Assembly: GCA_949291125.1 (NCBI GenBank)
Contig: CASEUJ010000018.1
Coordinates: 62,001-126,000, forward strand
Origin: an uncultured Ruminococcus sp.
GTDB lineage: Bacteria; Bacillota; Clostridia; Oscillospirales; Ruminococcaceae
Direction: 5' to 3'
Length of the DNA: 64,000 bases
How positions within the stretch are numbered: position 1 is the stretch's first letter; every line of letters begins with the position of its first letter. Under the pieces are notes generated by a model, which saw only the letters and a program-made list of their open reading frames with translations, had not been told where the DNA came from and searched no databases. The position numbers and the translations under genes were made by a program. Shown here piece after piece: positions 38,209-45,971 of this stretch.

Positions 38209-38796
38209 TTATTTCGAAGACCCTTCCAGATAATACGACGCCTCCATATCGGCCACACTCACCGCCAGCGCAAGCGGAAACATCTCCAGCGCACGCCCCA
38301 CACTGTTTTTGTCTTCGACACCGGAAAAGCCCATGTGATATCGGATCGCAAACGCCTCCTCCCGCGTCAAGCGCATAAATCCCTGGATCATATAAACCGA
38401 TTTTTCCCCGTGACCATAGGGCAGTGCATCCCGGATTGTATAATAAGGCACACGTTCCCATACGCCCTCTGCATTTTTCGCATTGCGATAATCCACCGCA
38501 TAAAAGTTCACTTTACAAATATCATGGAGCAGCGCAACGATCGCGATAGATTCTTCCGTGTAATCCATGCCATAAAGCTCTTTGGTGCGCGGACGCGACA
38601 GATAGTCCCTCAGACATGCATACACATTCAGGCTATGCTGCACCAGTCCCCCTTCATACGCACCATGATAGCGCGTACTGGACGGCGCAGTAAAAAAATC
38701 ACTGGAATCCGAATCCAGCCATTCTAACAGCCGATCTGCACCACGCCTCGTGATATGTTCCTGATAGGTCGCGATAAATTCTTCCCGTGCCGACAT
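38209..38796 (-). CDS. HD-domain phosphohydrolase
   Basis: 195-aa HD-superfamily metal-dependent hydrolase. Key residues: GGLVQHSLNVY, the HD pair in LLHDICKVNFY, GHGEKSVYMI and a later His/Asp set (YHMGF, VSVADMEASY). Similar proteins are annotated as hydrolases related to 3'-5' exonucleases or nucleotide phosphohydrolases. ATG 38796 has GGAGGT 8 nt upstream; the frame extends to 39114 only through the promoter and the DnaA-box region. First gene of the five-gene unit. Confidence 0.87.
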   Translation of the reverse strand: MSAREEFIATYQEHITRRGADRLLEWLDSDSSDFFTAPSSTRYHGAYEGGLVQHSLNVYACLRDYLSRPRTKELYGMDYTEESIAIVALLHDICKVNFYAVDYRNAKNAEGVWERVPYYTIRDALPYGHGEKSVYMIQGFMRLTREEAFAIRYHMGFSGVEDKNSVGRALEMFPLALAVSVADMEASYYLEGSSK

Positions 38797-38881
38797 CGGC
38801 AGCCACCTCCATTTGTCACATTGATCCCGGCATTCCCGGAAATCCGGACAGCAGCATTCCATCCGAATATCATGCGAACTT

Positions 38882-38910
38882 ATTATATCATATTTTTGGG
38901 AGATTGGCAA
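38882..38910 (-). promoter_or_regulatory. Promoter of the HD-GH13-HAD-TrmN6-RsmI unit
   Basis: Minus-strand TTGCCA (38905-38910), 17-nt spacer, TATAAT (38882-38887). Confidence 0.8.
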
Positions 38911-39030
38911 GTGTGTTTTCGCTTTTTCAAAACAAATCGTATTCACCATATCCCGAAGCAGGAATTTTCGCTTTCCAATATGTATTTCTCGCCTTTTTCT
39001 ACAGATAATCCGGGTTTTGAACCAGAACTG

Positions 39031-39353
39031 TTTTCCACAGCTCTCCCGGGTTTTCCACCCGACTTTCCACAAAGTGTGGAAAACAAAAAGTACGGATTTT
39101 CGATAGAATCGCACATTATGTTACAATCTTTGCACAATCAGGAGAAATGTGGTTGCAATTCAGGAACATTTAAATTAAGGCTGTTTCTGATTTGTCATTT
39201 TTTCTCCCCAAAGTTGTGGAAAACCATGTTGAAATCTTGGGGAAATCCAAATCAACAGGAAAAAGAATCCGACAAAATCCGCGAAAATTCGCGCTTTGTT
39301 TTTACGTGGAAATGTGGAAAGTGAAACGTGGATAAATCGGAAATTGTGGGAAA
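39031..39353. other. Cluster of DnaA-box-like sites, candidate replication origin or DnaA-binding locus
   Basis: Nine sites close to TTWTNCACA lie in 323 bases of AT-rich, gene-free DNA. Perfect TTTTCCACA: 39031-39039 (+), 39075-39083 (-), 39215-39223 (-). One mismatch: 39051-39059 (+), 39063-39071 (+), 39313-39321 (-), 39327-39335 (-, TTATCCACG), 39345-39353 (-). Two mismatches: 39305-39313 (-). Two boxes form a palindrome at 39064-39082. Left boxes point mostly right, right boxes all point left. No dnaA, dnaN or rpmH is in the window. An origin, a DnaA titration site or a DnaA-controlled promoter are the options. Confidence 0.6.
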
Positions 39354-39357
39354 CACT

Positions 39358-39416
39358 AAAGGCGACACCGCACAAGTTCTGACGCCATCGGTTGCGTCCG
39401 CTGCGGTGCCGTCTTT
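39358..39416. repeat. Long hairpin beside the DnaA-box cluster
   Basis: AAAGGCGACACCGCA (39358-39372) pairs with TGCGGTGCCGTCTTT (39402-39416), 14 of 15 positions including one G-U, then TTTTG. It may terminate transcripts on either strand and insulate the cluster from the lipoprotein side. Confidence 0.55.
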
Positions 39417-39461
39417 TGAATTCGCAGAAGTTCTGCAAACCAGCATGCGAGGTGAAATCAT

Positions 39462-39776
39462 ATGAAAAAAGTACAGCTTGCTGCGCTTACCACAGCGGTT
39501 TTATTGGGCGCATCGGCGCTGACCGGCTGTGGCAATCGAAATGACGATATGCAAAGCAGCAATGACAGCAGCATCTCTGACAGTAGCCGTGACGACAACA
39601 GCGGCGGAGTTGTAGAAGATATTGTCACAGACGTAGAAGAAGGCGTAGAAGACATCGTGACAGATGCCGGCGATGTTGTCGACGATCTGCTCGGCGACGA
39701 TGATCACGGTGATCAGACATCCACACGGGACGATTCCTCCCGAAACACTACAACGACTTCCCGTACAACCAGATAA
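39462..39776 (+). CDS. Small acidic lipoprotein
   Basis: 104-aa protein of unknown function. Clean type II signal peptide with lipobox LTGC (Cys ~23). The mature part is low-complexity: Ser/Asp-rich, then two copies of VED(I/I)VTD.(V/A) (residues ~52-72), then Asp/Thr/Arg-rich to the end. GAGGTG is 7 nt before ATG. It is expected to be disordered and exposed on the cell surface. No family recognised. Confidence 0.75.
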   Translation: MKKVQLAALTTAVLLGASALTGCGNRNDDMQSSNDSSISDSSRDDNSGGVVEDIVTDVEEGVEDIVTDAGDVVDDLLGDDDHGDQTSTRDDSSRNTTTTSRTTR

Positions 39777-39870
39777 CACATCGGCAGAGCTGTCAGCAGA
39801 AATGCGGCAGCTTTGTTGCTGTACATAAATCTGTAAAACAATCACAGTAGAAACCAACGGGTTTTCATAC

Positions 39871-40434
39871 CTACGACGCTCGTTTTGCCGTCATTCCTGC
39901 CGCGCGGCGCACCGCAATCGCAAACATAAACGCCAATATCATCGATACGCCATCCTTCAGAAGATATGGCGCAGAAGCCGTCAGAAACGCTGCCAGCGGT
40001 GTTGCACCGGAGATCAGCGAAAACTGGAATACCCCCGGAATATGGCACGCCGCAAGTCCGGCAGCGCTGCACAGAACGCAGAGAATGCGGTTTTTCACAC
40101 AGGGCGCTTTTTGCAAAAGCGATGCCCCGAGTCCGCAAAGCATTGCCATCGGCAAAAATCCCCAGAGATAGCCGCCAGTAATGCCGACGAATTTTGCAAG
40201 CCCACCAGTAAAATTGGAAAACACCGGCACGCCCACAACGCCGAGTGCCAGATAAACGAGCACCGCGGCAGTGCCATGTTTCCATCCGAGAAAATAGGCG
40301 GCAAGCGCCACTGCAAATGTCTGTAATGTCGCCGGCACACCGCTTGGCAAGGGAATGCTGACCTGAGACAACACCGCAAGCACTGCGGCAAACATAGCAA
40401 TTTGTACAAGGGAAAGAATGCGTTTATGCTGCAT
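39871..40434 (-). CDS. bioY: Biotin transporter S component BioY
   Basis: 187-aa integral membrane protein, the biotin-binding subunit of an ECF transporter. Six hydrophobic segments; the BioY signature is clear: PLPSGVPATLQTFAVALAAYFLG, then VYLALGVVGVPVF and GGYLWGF. The energy-coupling ATPases and EcfT are not nearby, so it probably uses shared group II ECF modules. GAGGAGG lies 10 nt upstream of ATG. A BirA-like operator overlaps the transcription start. Confidence 0.95.
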   Translation of the reverse strand: MQHKRILSLVQIAMFAAVLAVLSQVSIPLPSGVPATLQTFAVALAAYFLGWKHGTAAVLVYLALGVVGVPVFSNFTGGLAKFVGITGGYLWGFLPMAMLCGLGASLLQKAPCVKNRILCVLCSAAGLAACHIPGVFQFSLISGATPLAAFLTASAPYLLKDGVSMILAFMFAIAVRRAAGMTAKRAS

Positions 40435-40460
40435 GATAATCAGTCCTCCTCAGTCTATTC

Positions 40461-40491
40461 GTCAACTTAATTTTTCTAAAATAAAGTTGAC
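40461..40491 (-). promoter_or_regulatory. BirA-like operator of bioY
   Basis: Perfect inverted repeat GTCAACTT (40461-40468), 15-nt AT-rich spacer, AAGTTGAC (40484-40491). Arm layout and spacing match BirA sites (GTNAAC...GTTNAC), and it sits right at the predicted +1 of bioY, where a repressor would act. Confidence 0.65.
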
Positions 40492-40499
40492 TCATTCAG

Positions 40500-40528
40500 A
40501 TTATAGCATAAGAGGACAAACTTGTCAA
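40500..40528 (-). promoter_or_regulatory. Promoter of bioY
   Basis: Minus-strand TTGACA (40523-40528), 17-nt spacer, TATAAT (40500-40505): full consensus. Confidence 0.88.
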
Positions 40529-40545
40529 GCGATTTCCTCATTTTT

Positions 40546-40597
40546 TAGGGCAATACTGCACAATGCCGTCAGACGGTCTTTGTGCGGTATTGCCCTA
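40546..40597. mobile_element. Short TA-flanked palindrome, possible MITE remnant
   Basis: TA-GGGCAATACTGCACAA (from 40546) is mirrored by TTGTGCGGTATTGCCC-TA (to 40597): 16-bp terminal arms with one mismatch and TA at both borders, 52 bp in all. No T-run follows in either direction, so it is not a typical terminator. TA borders fit a mariner/IS630-type miniature element; no transposase is present. Confidence 0.4.
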
Positions 40598-40634
40598 GCA
40601 GGGATGCACGCAGAGCGTACAACAATGCCCCGGA

Positions 40635-41303
40635 TTACAAAATACTGCTTCCGTTGATATACATCTTAAATTTCTTATCAAAAAACAGCGCCGCACGCTT
40701 ACAAAGCAGCATGCGTTCCATAAAAATCTCGAAGTATTCCAGAACCGAAGAAATTTCCGTGTCGATTTTCAGATCGAGTACAATCGATTTCTGATCGTCA
40801 CTGAATTTCAGATCCGCATACTCCACAGCGTAGTTGACCCGATCGTGAATATCGAAGGTCATAAAGTCCGTGTTGCGCACCCGGCTGCGGCGGACATCGG
40901 TTTTGTCAGCTAAGATCAGTGCCGCCGAGATCGCATCAATCGGCTGTGCCGTACCCTCATCATGGTTGCCGATGGCAGAGATGATCGAACAGATCTCATC
41001 CACCGGCATTTCTAACCGATCGAGAAGACGAAACGCCATGACAGCGCCGCTTTGGGCGTGGTCGATGCGGTTGATGACATTACCGATGTCATGGAGAAAG
41101 CCAGCGATCCGAGCAAGCTCTGCTGTTCGCTGGGGATAACCCAGCGTTTCCAAGAGCATAGCGGCAGTGTACGCCGTTTTTTCCACGTGAGCAAACGAGT
41201 GTTCCGTATAGCCGATGGCTGCCAACGCCATATCGGCACGGCGAATGTACTCCCGGATATCGGGATTTTTGCGGATATAGGCATAAGTTACGTGACTTGG
41301 CAT
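40635..41303 (-). CDS. HD-domain hydrolase
   Basis: 222-aa HD-superfamily protein. H..HVEKTAYTAAMLLE provides the first His, GFLHDIGNVINRIDHAQ the HD pair, and IGNHDEG with ALILADKTDV the remaining metal ligands. The C-terminal part (VNYAVEYADLKF, DLKIDTEISSVLEYFEIF) is also seen in stand-alone HD proteins of Clostridia. Nucleotide phosphohydrolase activity is likely, substrate unknown. AAAGGAG is 5 nt upstream of ATG. Not closely similar to the HD protein at 38209-38796. Confidence 0.87.
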   Translation of the reverse strand: MPSHVTYAYIRKNPDIREYIRRADMALAAIGYTEHSFAHVEKTAYTAAMLLETLGYPQRTAELARIAGFLHDIGNVINRIDHAQSGAVMAFRLLDRLEMPVDEICSIISAIGNHDEGTAQPIDAISAALILADKTDVRRSRVRNTDFMTFDIHDRVNYAVEYADLKFSDDQKSIVLDLKIDTEISSVLEYFEIFMERMLLCKRAALFFDKKFKMYINGSSIL

Positions 41304-41324
41304 ATATGCTCCTTTTGGTCAGAT

Positions 41325-41366
41325 ATGAAAAATCCGGGATGTGCTATGTTCTCTCACACCCCGGAT
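41325..41366 (-). terminator. Terminator of the second asparagine synthase gene
   Basis: On the minus strand ATCCGGGGTGTG (41366-41355) pairs with CACATCCCGGAT (41343-41332), one mismatch, followed by TTTTTC. Confidence 0.8.
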
Positions 41367-41400
41367 CAAATGAGTATTAGATCATCATTTCTACACGCGC

Positions 41401-43275
41401 TCACGCATCACAATTTTCCGGGAAGTAGACCCGATACCACACTAAAAACATATACAGCGTCCATATCTTCCGGCTGTTGTCGGCCTTACCAGCACGGTGG
41501 TCGTCCAGCAGATGCACCAGCTTTTCGGTGTGGAAAAAGCGCTGTGCTTCGCTGCTTTCAAAACGCTCCCGGACAGTGTGATAATAAGTGTCCTCTTTGA
41601 GCCAGACGCGGATCGGTACCGGGAAGCCCAGTTTTTTCTTGGCAGCCGTTTTTGCAGTCTGCGGCGGTGTATCCTTCTTTGCCGCAAGTCGCATCGCATA
41701 TTTCGTGATATACGGCGTCTTTTCGTCAGTAATCTCCTTGCGTGTCACGCGATAACGCGTCGGGATCTGCTCGGCCAGCGCCATGACCTCCTTATCCAAA
41801 AACGGTACCCGCAATTCCAGGGAATTTGCCATGCTCATCTTATCGGCTTTCAGAAGTATATCCCCAGCCATCCACATGTGCAGATCGAGATACTGCATCT
41901 TGGTCACATCATCCTGATCCTGCACCTTGTCATAAAACGGCTTTGTGATCACCGTCGGATCGGGTGCGTTGGTGCGGATTTTCAACAACGATTTGCGCTC
42001 TTCCGGCATGAACATATAGGCGTTGCCAATAAAGCGTTCTTCTAAGTCCTTGCCCTTGCGCACCAGGAAATTGCGCCCTCTGTGTGCCGGCATTTTTTCG
42101 GCAAGGTGTCCGATGCCCCGGCGCAGGCTCCGCGGCAGCTTATCATATGCCGATCCGCCCGGTTCGCTGTAGACATTATAGCCGCCGAAAATCTCATCTG
42201 CGCCCTCACCGGACAGCACTACCTTCAGCTGCTGGGACGCTAAGTTGCAGACAAAATACAAGGCGATTGCCGCCGGGTCTGCAAGCGGTTCATCCATGTG
42301 GTATTGAATCATGGGCAGCTTTTCCCAATACTCTTCCGGCGTGATAACTTTGTTATAATTTTTCTTACCAATGGCTTCGGAAAATCCCTTTGCCCAGCCG
42401 ATCTCGTTATAGCGCTCATCTGTGCCAAAGCCGACGGTAAAGGTCTTATCTACATTTGCAATTGCTGCCACATAGCTGGAATCCACGCCACTTGAGAGGA
42501 ACGAGCCAACCTCAACGTCGGCAATCTTGTGGGCTTCGACACTGTTGTGGAAGGTATCGGAGATGCGGTTGACCCAGGTGTCTAAGTCCGGCTTTTCGTC
42601 CGCCTGGAAGTGGACATCCCAGAAGCGGTGCATCTCGAATTTGCCGTTCTGATAGGTGAAATAGTGCGCCGGCGGCAGCTTATAGACACCCTGGAAAAAC
42701 GTCTCATCACACGGCGAATACTGAAAGGTCAGATAGTTTTCGAGTGCGGTGGTATTGAGTACCTTCTTAAACTTCGGGTGGCACAAAAAGCTCTTGATCT
42801 CCGAGCCAAATAGGAAGGTGTCTTCCATCTGGGCATAGTAGAGGGGCTTGATGCCGAAAAAATCCCGGGCGCCGAAGATTTTCTGTTCCTTCTTATCCCA
42901 GATCACAAACGAGAACATGCCGCGCAGCTGCTGAAGCAGATCGGCGCCATATTCGCGATAACCGTAGATCAATACCTCTGAGTCGGTCTGGGTGGCAAAG
43001 TGATAACCGGCGTCCATGAGCCGTTCACGGATATCCTGATAGTTATAGATCTCGCCGTTATAAACCAGAACCAGATTGCCATCCTCACTGTAAAGCGGCT
43101 GGTTGCCGGCATCGGAGACATCGATGATGCTCAGGCGGCGATGCCCTAAGGCGATGTGTTCATCGATGTATGTGCCCTCTGCATCCGGTCCGCGGTGGCG
43201 GATTTTGTCCAGCATCTCCTGGAGAACCTGATTGGAATTGTCAATGGTATTGGTGAATCCTACAAAACCACACAT
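41401..43275 (-). CDS. Asparagine synthase (glutamine-hydrolysing), second copy
   Basis: 624-aa AsnB-family enzyme. Cys2 of MCGFVGFTN, RHRGPDAEG, NGEIYNYQDIRERL form the glutaminase domain; FLSSGVDSSYVAA is the PP-loop, with LSGEGADEIFGGYNVY after it. It is clearly diverged from the copy at 32289 (SSGVDSS against SGGLDSS) and resembles the AsnO-like subgroup. GAAAGGAG precedes ATG. It lies 66 nt after an ABC exporter permease on the same strand and ends at its own terminator. Housekeeping asparagine synthesis or amidation of another product are both possible. Confidence 0.92.
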   Translation of the reverse strand: MCGFVGFTNTIDNSNQVLQEMLDKIRHRGPDAEGTYIDEHIALGHRRLSIIDVSDAGNQPLYSEDGNLVLVYNGEIYNYQDIRERLMDAGYHFATQTDSEVLIYGYREYGADLLQQLRGMFSFVIWDKKEQKIFGARDFFGIKPLYYAQMEDTFLFGSEIKSFLCHPKFKKVLNTTALENYLTFQYSPCDETFFQGVYKLPPAHYFTYQNGKFEMHRFWDVHFQADEKPDLDTWVNRISDTFHNSVEAHKIADVEVGSFLSSGVDSSYVAAIANVDKTFTVGFGTDERYNEIGWAKGFSEAIGKKNYNKVITPEEYWEKLPMIQYHMDEPLADPAAIALYFVCNLASQQLKVVLSGEGADEIFGGYNVYSEPGGSAYDKLPRSLRRGIGHLAEKMPAHRGRNFLVRKGKDLEERFIGNAYMFMPEERKSLLKIRTNAPDPTVITKPFYDKVQDQDDVTKMQYLDLHMWMAGDILLKADKMSMANSLELRVPFLDKEVMALAEQIPTRYRVTRKEITDEKTPYITKYAMRLAAKKDTPPQTAKTAAKKKLGFPVPIRVWLKEDTYYHTVRERFESSEAQRFFHTEKLVHLLDDHRAGKADNSRKIWTLYMFLVWYRVYFPENCDA

Positions 43276-43341
43276 AGAAAAAACTCCTTTCTGCTTTGCG
43301 GTGGGATAATGGGTTTCGCCCTTGCGAAAATCCCAAATCGT

Positions 43342-44226
43342 TTATCGCCGGCGACATTTACAAAGTAATGTATATACCCCGGTCAGAACAAGCACTGCGC
43401 CAACAAGTACAACATACATCATCGGCACAGAAACCGAATGGTCAAAACAATGAATCTGACAGCTCATGTTCTCTTGAAGCGTGTCGATTACTTCTTGGGG
43501 GACGTGCTGGGCGTCCATTTCTTCCCAGATACCCCGCATCATGTGGTTGCGTGTCAGCGTCGTGCCATGGTTCCCCGGAAAAAGGGAGAGTCCATTGCGC
43601 AGCCCTTCGCCATAATTGGAAAGCGGCATATAGGCGCCGCACAAAAAGCCGTATCCGGCGCTAATCGTTGCGCTGACCGCGGTAATCTGTCCTTGGCTCT
43701 TTAAGAAAAAGTGAATCACCGAGGAGAGCGACGTGCCAAACAGCGTGAGTAATATCACATCCAACAACACCCACAGCACATCCCCAAAGGATAGATACCA
43801 CCCCACGACCGCCAGATAACAAAATCCTGCGGCAGTCAGTACCAAAATCACCGTCAGCGCGGCAATCACCGAGGCGCAATAATAACTCAGCGCCAGCGTC
43901 GCATTTCGCACCGGTGCAAGGGTCAAATCTTTTCGGGCACCGGTAACCTTATCCTGTACCATAACCAGATTGGACATAAACGAAACCGTCACGCAGCACA
44001 CGGAAAAGAGCGAGGACATCAGATAGCTCCCCACACCCCCATTGATTAAATCATCGGAAAGCGCCATCTTTTCCCGCAGTTCCCCGAAAAGCATATCCCG
44101 ATAGACATCCCCCAAAAACGTCACAAACAACACCAGCAAAATCAGGGGCGTAATCAAAGAGGAGAAGAACATCCCCTTATCTTTAAAATATAATTTGGTG
44201 TTGCGCTGAATCAATGCCAATAACAT
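43342..44226 (-). CDS. ABC-2 type transporter permease
   Basis: 294-aa membrane subunit of an exporter. Six TM segments in the ABC-2 order, with a long external loop after TM1 (FLGDVYRDMLFG..) and the second-half pattern SAGYGFLCGAYMP then LSLFPGNHGTTLTRNH typical of DrrB/NatB-like permeases. ATG 44226 lies 17 nt after the ATPase gene; an AGGGGGT site precedes it. With the ATPase it forms a two-gene exporter; drug, peptide or lipid substrates are possible. Confidence 0.88.
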   Translation of the reverse strand: MLLALIQRNTKLYFKDKGMFFSSLITPLILLVLFVTFLGDVYRDMLFGELREKMALSDDLINGGVGSYLMSSLFSVCCVTVSFMSNLVMVQDKVTGARKDLTLAPVRNATLALSYYCASVIAALTVILVLTAAGFCYLAVVGWYLSFGDVLWVLLDVILLTLFGTSLSSVIHFFLKSQGQITAVSATISAGYGFLCGAYMPLSNYGEGLRNGLSLFPGNHGTTLTRNHMMRGIWEEMDAQHVPQEVIDTLQENMSCQIHCFDHSVSVPMMYVVLVGAVLVLTGVYTLLCKCRRR

Positions 44227-44242
44227 CACTGCGCACCCCCTG

Positions 44243-45139
44243 TCAAGCTTTCTGTGTTGCCGCCAAAAAGACGTCGTCCATCTTCCCCTTATAGACTTCA
44301 TAGTCGACAAAGAGCGCCGGGTGCGCCGCAATCAATGTTGTCGCCTCCGCGGGGCTCGAAACGGCGATGCGATAGCTGTCTTTTTTCCACGGAGTATAGG
44401 GTACACCAAGGGTGCGCACCTGTTCTTCTGTCACCTGGTAGAGCATGATATAATCCTCGGCGTATGTATTTTTCAGCGCCAAAGGCGTTCCCTCGGCGAC
44501 GATCCTGCCGCTGTCCAAAATCACCACATAGTTCGCCTGTGCCGCCTCTTCCATATAGTGGGTGGTGAGAAAGATGGTCATGTGCTGTTCCTGGCGCAGG
44601 TGTTCTAACACTTCCCAAAGCCGCGTGCGGGTCTGAGGATCTAAGCCCGTGGTGGGCTCATCTAAAATCAAGATTTCCGGCGCGTGGAGTAGTGCCCGGG
44701 CAATGTCAATCCGTCGGCGCTGGCCGCCGGAGAGTTTTCCGACGGTTCGGTTTAATAAATCGGAAAAACCGAGCAGCTGCGCCAATTGCGTCAGACGCTC
44801 TTGAAACGCCTCGCCCCGAATCCCATACAGGGCGGCGCGATATTTTAGATTATCTTTGACCGAAAGCGCCCCGTCTAAAACGGATTTTTGAAACACCACG
44901 CCTAAAATACGCTTAATTTGATCGGGATTTGTGTCAACATCCGCCCCGCCTACCTGCACCCTGCCGCCGTCTTTGGCAAGCTGGCCGCAGAGGATTGAGA
45001 TCGTTGTACTCTTTCCGGCGCCATTAATGCCAAGAAATGCAAATAACTCGCCTCGTTTCACACGAAAGCTAAGATCGCGGACGGCTTCGACACTGCCGAA
45101 ACGCTTGCAGAGGTGGTCAATTTTTATGATGTCACTCAT
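44243..45139 (-). CDS. ABC transporter ATP-binding protein
   Basis: 298-aa ATPase of a DrrA/NatA-like exporter. Walker A GINGAGKSTT, signature LSGGQRRRIDIARAL, Walker B LILDEPTTGLDP and the switch His in TTHYMEEA are present; the C-terminal ~80 residues form the extra domain common in this group. ATG 45139 is 9 nt from AGGAGG; the ATG nine bases upstream abuts the site, and the longer frame is antisense to a small gene. Partner of the permease at 43342. Confidence 0.94.
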   Translation of the reverse strand: MSDIIKIDHLCKRFGSVEAVRDLSFRVKRGELFAFLGINGAGKSTTISILCGQLAKDGGRVQVGGADVDTNPDQIKRILGVVFQKSVLDGALSVKDNLKYRAALYGIRGEAFQERLTQLAQLLGFSDLLNRTVGKLSGGQRRRIDIARALLHAPEILILDEPTTGLDPQTRTRLWEVLEHLRQEQHMTIFLTTHYMEEAAQANYVVILDSGRIVAEGTPLALKNTYAEDYIMLYQVTEEQVRTLGVPYTPWKKDSYRIAVSSPAEATTLIAAHPALFVDYEVYKGKMDDVFLAATQKA

Positions 45140-45189
45140 GGTGTTCATCCTCCTAAGTGGGATGGAAATGTTTTTGCTGCGAGTTCCCC

Positions 45190-45218
45190 TTGCATTCTCC
45201 GACAAAATCCTGTATAAT
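45190..45218 (+). promoter_or_regulatory. Promoter of the 56-aa membrane protein gene
   Basis: TTGCAT (45190-45195), 17-nt spacer, TATAAT (45213-45218), 51 nt before ATG. Confidence 0.8.
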
Positions 45219-45269
45219 GATAAAAGATACAAGAACCTATTCGCAAAGTTTTCTACAAGGAGGATCACA

Positions 45270-45440
45270 ATGGCGAAAAAGAAAAATCTGCGCCGTGTCG
45301 ACAACATCCACAAACCAAGACCGTTTCTGCGTTTTCGCTTCCGGGTCGTGGTGTTCTTCTTTATCGTATGCCTGCTTGCGTGTCTCGTGTACTATATGAT
45401 CCTGTGCAATGCAGACCCCAGTCATGTGATCACCGGCTAA
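45270..45440 (+). CDS. Small single-TM membrane protein (56 aa)
   Basis: Unrecognised 56-aa protein with a very basic N-terminus (MAKKKNLRRVDNIHKPRP, then RFRFR) and one TM segment at ~25-46, probably N-in. It has an excellent AAGGAGG with 6-nt spacing and a consensus promoter, so it is very likely expressed. It is divergent from the ABC exporter genes. The layout of basic head, one helix and short outer tail recalls small division-associated or stress membrane proteins, but no specific family can be named. Confidence 0.8.
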   Translation: MAKKKNLRRVDNIHKPRPFLRFRFRVVVFFFIVCLLACLVYYMILCNADPSHVITG

Positions 45441-45442
45441 GA

Positions 45443-45781
45443 TTATTGGGTCGGTGGATCTACAGGCATTGCCGTCGGCAAAAATGATCCTGTCGCTTCG
45501 TCATAGGCATAGGCGGCATCGACCGGCGGTGTATCATGGGTCAGAAGCGACGCAAGTCTTGGCTCAAGTTCCAGCGCACGGGACGTGGAAACTAAAAGAC
45601 TGTTTTCCGGGTTAGCAAGTTCTAAGCCGGTTTCGCTGCCCTCTAACAACTGAAAGCCAGTATCTCTGGCATCCCAAACCGCAGCGTTGCGCAGCACCAG
45701 CCGAATCTTACCGCTTTCATAGGCACGCCGGGACAGAAAGACCAGACGCGGCATCGTAGTTGTCTGCTGTGTCATGACCAT
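45443..45781 (-). CDS. DUF2185/Imm33-like protein
   Basis: 112-aa soluble protein. The pattern LVFLSRRAYESGKIRLVLR, then WDARDTGFQLLEGSE, NPENSLLVSTSRALELEP and a closing PPVDAAYAYDE resembles the DUF2185 / Imm33 fold found both as immunity proteins and as stand-alone housekeeping genes. AAAGGGGG sits 5 nt before ATG 45781. No toxin gene is adjacent. It converges with the 56-aa membrane protein gene, 2 nt apart, with no terminator between. Family assignment is from memory of motif layout. Confidence 0.65.
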   Translation of the reverse strand: MVMTQQTTTMPRLVFLSRRAYESGKIRLVLRNAAVWDARDTGFQLLEGSETGLELANPENSLLVSTSRALELEPRLASLLTHDTPPVDAAYAYDEATGSFLPTAMPVDPPTQ

Positions 45782-45935
45782 CCGATCCCCCTTTCCACAT
45801 TTTTGTACTCTTTATTATATCGTAGTCTACGCAAAAATGCAAGGGTAACTGAATATCGTCCGGCTGAAATGGCAACATGCACAAATTCCACAGAAAAATA
45901 CTTTCGAAAATTGAAAAAAAACCGGAAAATTTCTC

Positions 45936-45965
45936 TTGACAACGTTCTTCGCTTTATGTTATAAT
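45936..45965 (+). promoter_or_regulatory. Promoter of rplM-rpsI
   Basis: TTGACA (45936-45941), 18-nt spacer, TATAAT (45960-45965). Confidence 0.88.
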
Positions 45966-45971
45966 TATCCT

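Noticed and set aside
37081..38727. 548-aa plus-strand ORF over the GH13 and HD genes
   Set aside because: Long only because both genes leave this antisense frame open; the product is Ile/His-rich with no recognisable domain.
38755..39324. 189-aa plus-strand ORF across the DnaA-box region
   Set aside because: Covers the HD promoter and box cluster, low-complexity Phe/Ser composition, no ribosome binding site.
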